From Lachnospiraceae bacterium AM93-12TA (GTDB lineage: Bacteria > Bacillota > Clostridia > Lachnospirales > Lachnospiraceae), in assembly GCA_027698105.1 (NCBI GenBank), contig JAQERH010000006.1, forward strand, positions 34,015 through 98,014: DNA of 64,000 nt. The letters run 5' to 3'. The notes below the pieces were generated by a model, which was given only the letters and a program-made list of their open reading frames with translations, was not told where the DNA came from and ran no database searches. Shown piece by piece: positions 51,636 through 59,117 of this stretch (its first letter is position 1; each line of letters begins with the position of its first letter). The position numbers were made by a program, and so were the translations under genes.

Positions 51636-51872
51636 GACTATTTATAAGAATGATTCTGTATAATTTTCAAGATTCTTTTAGACTCTTGTAGATTATAGCA
51701 TTCTTTCAAAAGGGAGTCAATTCCTATCAGCAGGTACATATTTCATTTACTTCTAAATTTTTCTTATTTTTTTATTAAAAGTCAGATTTTTTCTATTAAA
51801 TTCCTGTTTTTTGATATTTTCCCAGAACGAAACGTGATACGGCTGGCAGAGCCGAAAATAAGAGTTTCTTAT
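51634..51872. other. Invertible DNA segment 2 (promoter inverton), present in OFF orientation
   Basis: 239-bp AT-rich non-coding segment between the cassette 2 repeats. Its reverse complement matches segment 1 around the promoter and in the block 51744-51777. So relative to its operon it lies the opposite way round to segment 1. It makes up most of the 443-base gap between the ACP and loaP genes. Confidence 0.83.
51692..51720 (-). promoter_or_regulatory. Sigma-A promoter inside invertible segment 2, pointing away from the operon
   Basis: On the minus strand: TTGACT (51720-51715), 17-base spacer, TATAAT (51697-51692), then CTACAAGAG, matching CTACAGGAA after the locus 1 promoter. The -10 lies about 60 bases from the nearer repeat in both cassettes. 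Inversion would point it at loaP (51937). Confidence 0.87.
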
Positions 51873-51903
51873 AAAAGTGTCGCTTAACAGATTATTAAGC
51901 GAC
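51873..51903 (+). repeat. Right inverted repeat of invertible promoter cassette 2
   Basis: Reverse complement of 51603-51633, core CAGATTA (51888-51894). The outer flank reads GTAAAAC instead of ACTTTTT, so the arm is cut to 9 bp of pairing and there is no U-tract toward the operon. Confidence 0.92.
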
Positions 51904-51936
51904 GTAAAACAGCATAAAAAGGAGGGAGTCTGCCCT

Positions 51937-52467
51937 ATGAGCTGGTATATTCTGCAGTGCAGAACCGGGCAGGAAAGAGAAATCATTGCTTCTTTGAAAC
52001 AGCATTTGTCCAGTGAAGCATTATCAAAGGCCTTTTTATTTCAAAGTGAACGTCTGTGGCGGGCCGGAGGCGGAAATTGGAAGCTGATTGAAAAAGATAT
52101 GTTTCCTGGCTACGTATTTATGGAAAGTGAAAATCCAAAGAGGCTGTCAGAGGAACTGGAGCAGTACAGAGGGATTGTCCGGATTATGGAGGATCCAGGA
52201 TATCTGTATTCTGTCTATGAGGAAGAAAAAAAGCGTCTTCTTATGCTGTGCGGAAAGGAACATATATTGCGTCTTTCTTATGGCTATAGAGAAAACGGCG
52301 TAAACTGCCTGTTGGCAGGGCCGTTAAAAGGGATGGAACATCAGATTATAAAGGCAGACTGGCATAGAAGGTTTGCCCAGGTAGAGGTTCCTCTTTCTGG
52401 GAAGAAAACGATAATCTGGGCTGGTTTGGGACTGCCGGAAGAGAGAACACTGTGGAAAGCAGGGTAG
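51937..52467 (+). CDS. loaP: LoaP/NusG-family transcription antiterminator of exopolysaccharide locus 2
   Basis: 176-residue NusG paralog closely similar to the protein at 6820. N-terminal SWYILQCRTGQEREI, SERLWRAGGGNWK (identical in both), MFPGYVF near residue 60, and KOW-like AGPLKGMEHQIIKADWHRRF. Start ATG 51937 lies 11 bases after AGGAGGG; an earlier GTG at 51877 falls inside the crossover site. In the present orientation of segment 2 the gene lacks the usual promoter, so it is probably silent, along with the long operon behind it. Confidence 0.85.
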   Translation: MSWYILQCRTGQEREIIASLKQHLSSEALSKAFLFQSERLWRAGGGNWKLIEKDMFPGYVFMESENPKRLSEELEQYRGIVRIMEDPGYLYSVYEEEKKRLLMLCGKEHILRLSYGYRENGVNCLLAGPLKGMEHQIIKADWHRRFAQVEVPLSGKKTIIWAGLGLPEERTLWKAG

Positions 52468-52567
52468 AGGCAGCTGCAGAAAATGGTATGCCATATTAGG
52501 GAAACAGTAAAGAAATACAATTACTGATAAAAGGAGCAGAGGCTGAAAGAAACAGTCCAAAAAACAG

Positions 52568-52783
52568 ATGGATAAGAACAGGTTAGAACAGGAAAACGGT
52601 AACAACCGTATAGAAAAAAACGGCGAGTCAGAATCATTTGAAATCTGTGTTTCCTGCGGAAAACAGACGGATATTCCCAGAGAAATGCATGTCTCAGAAC
52701 GCAGATTTTATATCGAGGGGGCAGGGCAGCTCTGCAGGGACTGCTATTATCAGCTGTATGGTCCCGGCCGTTTTGGAAAATAA
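52568..52783 (+). CDS. Small Cys4 (zinc-ribbon-like) protein of unknown function, locus 2 copy
   Basis: 71-residue paralog of the protein at 7378. Shared core: CVSCGKQT, then RRFYIEGAGQLCRDCYYQLYGPG. The first ~30 residues (Asn/Glu-rich) differ between copies. The start has no strong ribosome site, so it may be slightly misplaced, but the Cys-rich core is certain. Same position relative to antiterminator and sugar transferase as in locus 1. Function unknown. Confidence 0.78.
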   Translation: MDKNRLEQENGNNRIEKNGESESFEICVSCGKQTDIPREMHVSERRFYIEGAGQLCRDCYYQLYGPGRFGK

Positions 52784-52865
52784 GGGTTCAGATGGAAAGG
52801 CTGGTAAATAAAATAAGCTGTTAAAAATGACAGAATTATTGTGAAAATCAGGATGGAAGATACAG

Positions 52866-54248
52866 ATGAAAAATTATGAACAGTACAAACGGCTGATGAG
52901 AGGAGTGTTCTGTCTCCTTCTTTTGGCTGTTCAGGCTGGTATGTTTTGGTATGTGTGGAAAAGGGAATACAGCCCTTTAATGGAGAGTCCTTATTGGAGA
53001 AAGGGACACTGGCTGATCGCAGCCATTTATATTCTCCTTATCTTTATTTTTCCTAAAATATACGGCGGATGGAAGGTAGGATATCTGCGAGTGTTCAATC
53101 TGCTGTATTCGCAGTTTTTAGGAACGCTGCTGGCGAATGGAACCATGTACCTTATTATCACGCTGCTGACGAAGCATTTTGAAAATCCGGCGATGATGGG
53201 GCTTATGACACTTTGCCAGACAGCAGCCATGACAGTGTGGGGATTTTTTGCCAACCGGATTTATCAGAAGGCTTATCCACCCAGAAAAGTGCTGATGGTA
53301 TATGGAGAACGTCCGGCAGCAGGCCTCTTGCAGAAGCTCCATACCAGAGAAGATCGCTTTGAAATCGGGGAAATGGTACATATTTCAGAGGGAGTTCAGA
53401 AGATAGAAGCTTTGATCGGAGACAAAATCAAAGGCTATGGGGGCGTTGTCATCTGCGATATTCCCAGCAGGGAACGGAATCAGATTTTAAAATACTGCTA
53501 CGGAAAAGGGGTCAGAACCTACACCACCCCTAAAATTTCAGATGTCATTATCAGAAGCGCAGAGAGTCTTCATATGTTCGATACACCTCTTCTTATGTCG
53601 CGAAATACAGGGCTGACGGTAGAGCAGAGGGCCGTTAAACGAGCTGTGGATATCATTATTTCCCTGATTGCCTTTATTCCAGCTGCCCCGATTATGGCGC
53701 TTGTAGCCCTGTGCATTAAGCTGGACGATGGCGGAAGTGTGTTTTATAAACAGAAACGTCTGACCGAAGGAGGAAAGGAATTTTTCGTCTATAAATTCCG
53801 CAGCATGAGAGAGGATGCGGAAAAGGATGGTGTGGCCCGGCTGGCAGGGGAAAATGATGACCGCATTACACGGGTGGGCCATGTGATACGAACCATCCGC
53901 TTCGACGAACTGCCTCAGCTGATTAATATTCTGAGGGGAGATATGAGCATTGTTGGCCCCAGACCAGAACGGCCTGAAATCGCTAAAGATTATGAAAAGG
54001 AAATACCAGAGTTCACCTATCGCCTGAAGGCAAAAGCAGGGCTTACCGGTTACGCACAGGTATACGGTAAATACAACACCACGGCCTACGACAAGCTGAA
54101 ACTGGATCTGATGTATATCCAGAATTACAGCCTGCGCCTGGACTTTGAAATCATGTTCAAAACGGTACAGATCCTGTTTATGAAGGAAAGTACGGAAGGA
54201 GTGGAAGAAGGACAGGTGACGGCGATGGATGTAAAACGAGAAGATTAA
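52866..54248 (+). CDS. Undecaprenyl-phosphate sugar phosphotransferase (initiating glycosyltransferase), locus 2
   Basis: 460-residue paralog of the enzyme at 8449, same domain plan: several N-terminal membrane spans (residues ~12-130), middle domain, and C-terminal PglC-like catalytic core with KFRSMREDAEKDG, TIRFDELPQLINI, SIVGPRPERPE and GLTGYAQVYGKYNTTAYDKL. It would transfer a sugar 1-phosphate to undecaprenyl phosphate. Last gene of the GC-richer locus head; the AT-rich variable part begins with the next gene. Confidence 0.9.
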   Translation: MKNYEQYKRLMRGVFCLLLLAVQAGMFWYVWKREYSPLMESPYWRKGHWLIAAIYILLIFIFPKIYGGWKVGYLRVFNLLYSQFLGTLLANGTMYLIITLLTKHFENPAMMGLMTLCQTAAMTVWGFFANRIYQKAYPPRKVLMVYGERPAAGLLQKLHTREDRFEIGEMVHISEGVQKIEALIGDKIKGYGGVVICDIPSRERNQILKYCYGKGVRTYTTPKISDVIIRSAESLHMFDTPLLMSRNTGLTVEQRAVKRAVDIIISLIAFIPAAPIMALVALCIKLDDGGSVFYKQKRLTEGGKEFFVYKFRSMREDAEKDGVARLAGENDDRITRVGHVIRTIRFDELPQLINILRGDMSIVGPRPERPEIAKDYEKEIPEFTYRLKAKAGLTGYAQVYGKYNTTAYDKLKLDLMYIQNYSLRLDFEIMFKTVQILFMKESTEGVEEGQVTAMDVKRED

Positions 54249-54263
54249 AAGGATGTAAGTTTC

Positions 54264-55484
54264 ATGAAAATTGTGGAATTTGACTATAGGAAAAATGAAT
54301 GTGGAAACCAAAAAAAATGTGTTCTTCTTTTACCGCGCCCTATTTTTCCCTTGATCAGTGGATATTCCAATAAAAATTACAATTTAATTGCAGGACTATC
54401 TAAGAAATACAATTTGTTTTTAATTGTGCTGTCTCAGCGAGAACTTTTATCTGAAGAGATAGAGTATTATAAAACTACGGTTTGTCATACAACATTAATT
54501 GTTATGCCCAAAATAGAAAATATATTTGGAGCGTTAAGAACTGTTCCTACATTAGTTCCTCTTCAGGTTGGATATTATTATAAAAAGAAAATCCAGAAAA
54601 TTGTTGATGTGAAAATAAAAGATGCAGATATAGTAATTGGCGCTTTAATAAGAACAATAAAATACTTAGATAGTGTTTCTAACAAATGTATTAAAATTTT
54701 TGATATGGTTGATTCTATTGGATTAAATTATTCACATTCAGCGGGGCAGTCCACATCATGGTTTTGGAAGATGGTGTATAGAATTGAAGGAAAGCGACTT
54801 ATTCGTTATGAAATCGAAAAGATAGGTAGTTCTGACTGCACTTTTTTTGTAAATAAAAATGAAGAGAACTATTATAGTCAATATGGAAAAACAGTTTGGA
54901 TTCCTCATGGAGTAAAAGAAGAATTATTTAACTACCAACAATCAGATAAAACTTATCAAAATTGTGTAGCATTTATCGGAAAAATGGATTATCAACCTAA
55001 TATTGATGCAGTGAAATGGTATGCCGAGTCGGTACATAGTAAACTAGGGAAAACAGTACCTTTTATTATAGTAGGAGCGAATCCTGCTCCTGAAATAGTA
55101 AATTTGCAAAAAAGATATCCCAATATTAAAGTAACTGGATTTTGCGAGGATCCTTATCTGTATTTAAATTCAGCTATGGCGATAGTAGCTCCAATGCAGA
55201 CTGGCGGCGGTATTCAGAATAAAGTTCTGGAGGGAATGGCTCTGGGAAAAATTAATATTATTTCAACTTTAGCAGCTAGACCAATTATAGGAGCAGAAGA
55301 TGGAAAACATTTTCTGATTGCGGATACAGCAGGAGAGTATTGTGAATTAATTGAAAAAATTATTGGCAATCGAGAGCAGTATGCTCAGATTGGAAGAAAT
55401 GCCAGAGAGTTTATAAAGAAAAATTATACATGGGAAGCGTACATAAGGATATATTTGAAAACGCTAGAAGAATGCGAGGAATAG
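54264..55484 (+). CDS. Family 4 glycosyltransferase
   Basis: 406-residue GT-B enzyme. N-terminal acceptor-side domain starts LLLPRPIFPLISGYSNKNYN; the C-terminal donor domain has VAFIGKMDYQPNIDAVKWY, the VTGFCEDPYLYLNSAMAIV strand and GGGIQNKVLEGMALG, a GT4 pattern close to TIGR03087/PslH-type proteins. Strongly AT-rich compared with the preceding gene. Specificity unknown. Confidence 0.85.
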   Translation: MKIVEFDYRKNECGNQKKCVLLLPRPIFPLISGYSNKNYNLIAGLSKKYNLFLIVLSQRELLSEEIEYYKTTVCHTTLIVMPKIENIFGALRTVPTLVPLQVGYYYKKKIQKIVDVKIKDADIVIGALIRTIKYLDSVSNKCIKIFDMVDSIGLNYSHSAGQSTSWFWKMVYRIEGKRLIRYEIEKIGSSDCTFFVNKNEENYYSQYGKTVWIPHGVKEELFNYQQSDKTYQNCVAFIGKMDYQPNIDAVKWYAESVHSKLGKTVPFIIVGANPAPEIVNLQKRYPNIKVTGFCEDPYLYLNSAMAIVAPMQTGGGIQNKVLEGMALGKINIISTLAARPIIGAEDGKHFLIADTAGEYCELIEKIIGNREQYAQIGRNAREFIKKNYTWEAYIRIYLKTLEECEE

Positions 55485-55515
55485 AATAGAAAAAAGAGAA
55501 AGAAGAGATAAGACG

Positions 55516-56277
55516 ATGGAATATCAAATAGAGTATATTCATGAAAAATTGTTTGAGATGATGACAGTTTTTGATAGTTTTTGTAAAGAAAATCATTTGG
55601 AATATTATTTAATCGGAGGTTCTGCACTTGGTGCTTTAAGGCACAATGGATTCATTCCGTGGGATGATGATGTGGATGTTGCATTAAAACGGAAAGATTT
55701 TGAGAAAATGGAGGACATTTTGAAAAATCAGATGGGAAATCACTTAGGAAGAACATTTGCATATGTTCCGACTGAACACAATGGGCCTACAGGACATTTG
55801 TATTATTATTTCAAGGATGTGAAACAAAAAGAAAAATGGATTGCAATTGACATATATCCCTTAGATAATGTTCCCTCTTCTATATTAGCACAAGAAGTCC
55901 AAAGAATATTTTGTCAGGTATATCATCTAGCCACCTATCGTATGCCACCTAAAAATAGAGGCAGGTTAATGCGAGTAGGGAGTCAATTGGTATTAAAATG
56001 TTCGACTAAAGCTTTTTTGGACAGGATTGAAAGCATGTCAAAGAAGATTATTACCTATTGGAATAGTAAAAATACACAAATGATCAGTAATCTGTTTGGA
56101 ATAGCTGGGTATAAAAAAGAAATGGTTCCTAATATTTATTTTGGAAATTCTATCCCGCATAAATTTGAAACAGGAGTATTTCCAATTCCAGAAAGAAGTC
56201 ACGAATATATGCAACATATTTATGGAAACTATATGGAACTGCCACCAATAGAGAAGCGTGTACCCAAACATTTATAA
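55516..56277 (+). CDS. LicD-family phosphotransferase
   Basis: 253-residue LicD/FKTN-type protein. The nucleotidyltransferase-like core is visible in YYLIGGSALGALRHNGFIPWDDDVDVALKR, with the acidic metal site in DDDVD, and WIAIDIYPLDNV later. LicD proteins transfer phosphocholine or a polyol phosphate from a CDP carrier onto glycans. The cytidylyltransferase, reductase and epimerase genes that follow favour a polyol phosphate (inference). Confidence 0.87.
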   Translation: MEYQIEYIHEKLFEMMTVFDSFCKENHLEYYLIGGSALGALRHNGFIPWDDDVDVALKRKDFEKMEDILKNQMGNHLGRTFAYVPTEHNGPTGHLYYYFKDVKQKEKWIAIDIYPLDNVPSSILAQEVQRIFCQVYHLATYRMPPKNRGRLMRVGSQLVLKCSTKAFLDRIESMSKKIITYWNSKNTQMISNLFGIAGYKKEMVPNIYFGNSIPHKFETGVFPIPERSHEYMQHIYGNYMELPPIEKRVPKHL

Positions 56278-56299
56278 TAATCAAATAGTAGGAGAGGAA

Positions 56300-57022
56300 A
56301 TGATGAACTATCTCATTTTTTTGGCAGGTGGCATCGGAAGCCGTATGAAATCTTTAGATTGTCCTAAACAATATTTACTGGTGGATGAAAAACCAATTTT
56401 TTTATATTCGTTAGAGACTTTCGAAAAGAGCGGAGATATCAATGGAATTATTATTGTTGCACATAAAGAATGGAGAGAATTTATTTCTAAGTGGATCAAA
56501 AAAGCAGATATTAAAAAATTTATTACATTTGCTGATGCAGGTGAAGCTAGGCAAAGTTCTATTTATAATGGATTAAAATTATTAAAAAAACTAGCAAAAC
56601 AAGAAGATAATGTTATTATTCATGATGCTGCAAGGCCATTAGTTTCGGGAAAACTCATACATAATTGTCTGCGACAGCTTGATAAATACGATGGTGTCAT
56701 GCCTGTACTTCCTGCAAAAGATACTTTTTATCAAAGTGCAAATGGAAAAAATATAGGAGGTTTGTTACCTAGAGAACATTTGTTTGCTGGTCAGGCACCA
56801 GAAAGCTTCAAAATGGTTCCATATATGTTAATTCATGAAGAAAAAACAGATGATGAAATTAACAAAATGACTGGCAGTACTGAAATTGCATATAAAGCAG
56901 GATTAACAATAAAAATGATTCCAGGAGAAGAACAAAACTTTAAAATTACAACTGAAGAAGATATAAGATTGTTTAAAATATATTTGCAGGGAGAAAGAGT
57001 GAAAAATAAATTACTGGTTTAG
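56300..57022 (+). CDS. IspD/TarI-like cytidylyltransferase
   Basis: 240-residue CTP-dependent nucleotidyltransferase. N-terminal LIFLAGGIGSRMKSLDCPKQYL binds CTP; VIIHDAARPLVS and FAGQAPESFKM are the family's substrate blocks; TDDEINKMTGS follows. TarI and Bcs1-type members make CDP-ribitol or related CDP-polyols from the polyol 5-phosphate. Start ATG 56300 or 56303, both close to AGGAGAGG; an earlier GTG would overlap licD. Followed by the structured non-coding stretch. Confidence 0.85.
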   Translation: MMNYLIFLAGGIGSRMKSLDCPKQYLLVDEKPIFLYSLETFEKSGDINGIIIVAHKEWREFISKWIKKADIKKFITFADAGEARQSSIYNGLKLLKKLAKQEDNVIIHDAARPLVSGKLIHNCLRQLDKYDGVMPVLPAKDTFYQSANGKNIGGLLPREHLFAGQAPESFKMVPYMLIHEEKTDDEINKMTGSTEIAYKAGLTIKMIPGEEQNFKITTEEDIRLFKIYLQGERVKNKLLV

Positions 57023-57350
57023 AAAGATTTAATCAAACACAAATAGGGAGTCTTTCGGCTCCCCCAAAAATATTTTAGGAACAGCGACAGTGACTGTCAT
57101 CCTGCGACTGAATAAACATGGTTTATTACCAATGATAAGAGTCCGGGCTCAAAGTCCCACTTGTTTCTGCTTGAAAGGATGACGGCACATATAAATTATA
57201 CGGGGTCGAAATAGATTCGCCACTCCTCCTTCCGTGCTCTGTAGTGTATTGCTATTCCCTACAAGAATTATAAATCAAAGAGTGGAGGGGCACAATATTT
57301 TTTCATAACTTGTTTGTGCCTTGAGCGAAGCGAAAGGAATGATAAGAAAT
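57023..57350 (+). other. Structured non-coding stretch in mid-operon, possible ncRNA or non-autonomous mobile element
   Basis: 328 bases with no gene but many complementary arms: GGGAG/CTCCC at 57046-57063, GACAG/CTGTC (57085-57098), GTCATCC/GGATGAC (57096-57102 with 57177-57183), AATAAAC-ATG-GTTTATT (57111-57127), CGAA/TTCG (57207-57219), CCACTC/GAGTGG (57220-57225 with 57280-57285), TGTAG/CTACA (57240-57263) and GGCACAA/TTGTGCC (57289-57295 with 57314-57320). The last is followed by CCTTGAGCGAAGCGAAAGG, a small stem with tandem G-A pairs. No Rfam family was recognised with certainty. It could be a HEARO/omega-RNA-like or IS200/IS605-derived element, or an operon-internal antitermination RNA. 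Confidence 0.5.
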
Positions 57351-58394
57351 ATGAAAGCATTAGTGCTAAAAGAAATAGGGAAATTGGTTTTAGAAAAAAA
57401 AGAGAAACCAAAGCCTAAAGACAATGAGGTATTGATAAAAGTTATTGCTTCTGGAATTTGTAATAGTGATATTGATCGAGTTTTCAAAACGGGAACTTAT
57501 CATTTCCCAACAATTCCAGGTCATGAATTTTCAGGAATCATAGTAGAAACGGGAAAAAATGTAGATACGAGATATTTGAATAAAAGGGTTGTGATCTTTC
57601 CATTGCAACCTTGCATGGAGTGCGTCTATTGTAGAAATGAAGAGTATGCGCGCTGTGAAAATTATAATTATTTTGGTTCGAGATGTGATGGAGGTTTTGC
57701 TGAGTATATTGCAGTACCTATTTGGAATGTGGTTTGCTTTTCTGAAAATTTATCTTTCGAAGAAGCGGCAATGTGTGAACCGGCTTCAGTAGCTCTTCAC
57801 GGAATTCAGAGAGCAAATATAAAAAAGGGAGAATCTGTATTGATACAAGGCTCTGGAACAATTGGGCTGCTTACAGGACTTTGGTTAAAAAATTTAGGAC
57901 TTAGAAATTTGATTTTTGCTGTGAGAAATACCTACAAAAAGAATCTTCTTATGAAATTGGGTTTTACTTCTGTTATAAATTTAGAGATGGAAACTGAATT
58001 AGAAGGGCTCAAACGTTTAGGCATTAATGAAGACGTTGATGTGGCATTTGATTGTGTTGGAAGTGTACAAGCGGTTTCTTCCTGCATACAGTTTGTAAAA
58101 AAAGGAGGACGAATTCTTCTTTTTGGAAATCCTATAGAAGATATTATTTTACCAAGGAACATTTATTGGAAAATTCTTCGCAATGAACTTTCTATAATTG
58201 GGAGCTGGAATTCATCGTACAATTCTATAGAAAATAATTGGAAAACAACCATAGAAGCAATGGAAGAAAGAAAGTTACAAGTAACTCCATTAATTACACA
58301 TAGATTTAGCCTCGAAGAATCAGAATCGGCATTTCATATTTTAAAAGATAAAGTAGAGCCGGCAATTAAGATTATGTTTATAATGAAAGGATAA
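57351..58394 (+). CDS. Zinc-dependent medium-chain alcohol dehydrogenase, probable pentulose-5-phosphate reductase
   Basis: 347-residue MDR dehydrogenase. Catalytic zinc ligands: SGICNSDIDR (Cys), PGHEFSG (His-Glu). Structural zinc ligands lie in PCMECVYCRNEEYARC. The NAD(P) loop is IQGSGTIGLLTG. Between a TarI-like cytidylyltransferase and a ribulose-phosphate epimerase it most plausibly reduces a pentulose 5-phosphate to a pentitol phosphate, as TarJ does; galactitol-1-phosphate dehydrogenase-like activity cannot be excluded. Start ATG 57351; AAAGGA lies 13 bases upstream at the edge of the structured element. Confidence 0.82.
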   Translation: MKALVLKEIGKLVLEKKEKPKPKDNEVLIKVIASGICNSDIDRVFKTGTYHFPTIPGHEFSGIIVETGKNVDTRYLNKRVVIFPLQPCMECVYCRNEEYARCENYNYFGSRCDGGFAEYIAVPIWNVVCFSENLSFEEAAMCEPASVALHGIQRANIKKGESVLIQGSGTIGLLTGLWLKNLGLRNLIFAVRNTYKKNLLMKLGFTSVINLEMETELEGLKRLGINEDVDVAFDCVGSVQAVSSCIQFVKKGGRILLFGNPIEDIILPRNIYWKILRNELSIIGSWNSSYNSIENNWKTTIEAMEERKLQVTPLITHRFSLEESESAFHILKDKVEPAIKIMFIMKG

Positions 58395-58397
58395 TTT

Positions 58398-59075
58398 ATG
58401 GAATATAAAAAGAAGGGAAAAATATCAGTTTCTATGATGTGTGAAGATTTGGTACACTTGAAAGAGGATATTTTGCTTTTTGAAAAAATGGGAATAGAAT
58501 ATTTGCATATTGATGTGATGGATGGAAAATTTGTTCCTAATTATGGATTGGGAACTGACTATATAAGAGGATTGCGCGAGTTAACCAATATTCCTTTGGA
58601 TTTGCATTTAATGATTGAAAGTCCGGAAGAAAAACTTAAGTGGTTTCATATTCAGCCTACAGATTTGGTAACATTGCACTACGAAAGTACTCCTCATATA
58701 CAAAGAGCTTTAGAGAAAGCTAAACAGTATGGATGTAAAGTAAATTTAGCGATTAATCCAGGTACACCTATTTGTTTCGTAGAAGAACTGTTAGATGATA
58801 TTGATGGAGTTACTATGCTAACAGTTAATCCTGGATTTGCAGGACAAAAAATAGTAAAAAACTCTTTTGAAAAAATGAAAAAATTAAATCAGTATTTAGA
58901 AAAAAGAGGATACCAAGATATGGAAGTGGAAGTGGATGGAAATGTTAGTTTCGAGAATGCAGAAAAACTACATTCCCTCGGAGCAACGATTTTTGTCGCT
59001 GGGACAAGTAGTGTATTCAAAGATGATCGTGAACTGAGACACAATATTTTCAAGTTAAGAGAAAGTATTTCTTAA
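58398..59075 (+). CDS. rpe: Ribulose-phosphate 3-epimerase
   Basis: 225-residue TIM-barrel epimerase interconverting ribulose- and xylulose-5-phosphate. Motifs SVSMMCEDLVHLKED, HIDVMDGKFVPNYGLG, DLHLMIESPEE, NPGTP, TVNPGFAGQKIV and EVDGNVSFEN are characteristic. Its presence in the polysaccharide operon, three bases after the dehydrogenase, suggests the polyol precursor is made from the pentulose pool, perhaps xylulose-5-phosphate. AT-rich, so this is a dedicated copy rather than the housekeeping one. Confidence 0.9.
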   Translation: MEYKKKGKISVSMMCEDLVHLKEDILLFEKMGIEYLHIDVMDGKFVPNYGLGTDYIRGLRELTNIPLDLHLMIESPEEKLKWFHIQPTDLVTLHYESTPHIQRALEKAKQYGCKVNLAINPGTPICFVEELLDDIDGVTMLTVNPGFAGQKIVKNSFEKMKKLNQYLEKRGYQDMEVEVDGNVSFENAEKLHSLGATIFVAGTSSVFKDDRELRHNIFKLRESIS

Positions 59076-59117
59076 GACTGTTCAAGAAAAAAAGAAATTA
59101 TTGGTGAGGATATGGGT

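Noticed and set aside
51634..51664. Plus-strand TTGACT...TATAAT inside cassette 2 that could read toward loaP in the present orientation
   Set aside because: The spacer is 19 bases and part of the -35 lies in the repeat. The homologous, correctly spaced promoter is on the minus strand. It may give weak basal expression but is not the main promoter.
57141..57150. GTCCGGGCTC resembling the conserved RNase P RNA segment
   Set aside because: The 5' and 3' conserved regions of RNase P RNA (for example ACAGAAA and the terminal pairing sequence) are absent and the stretch is too short.
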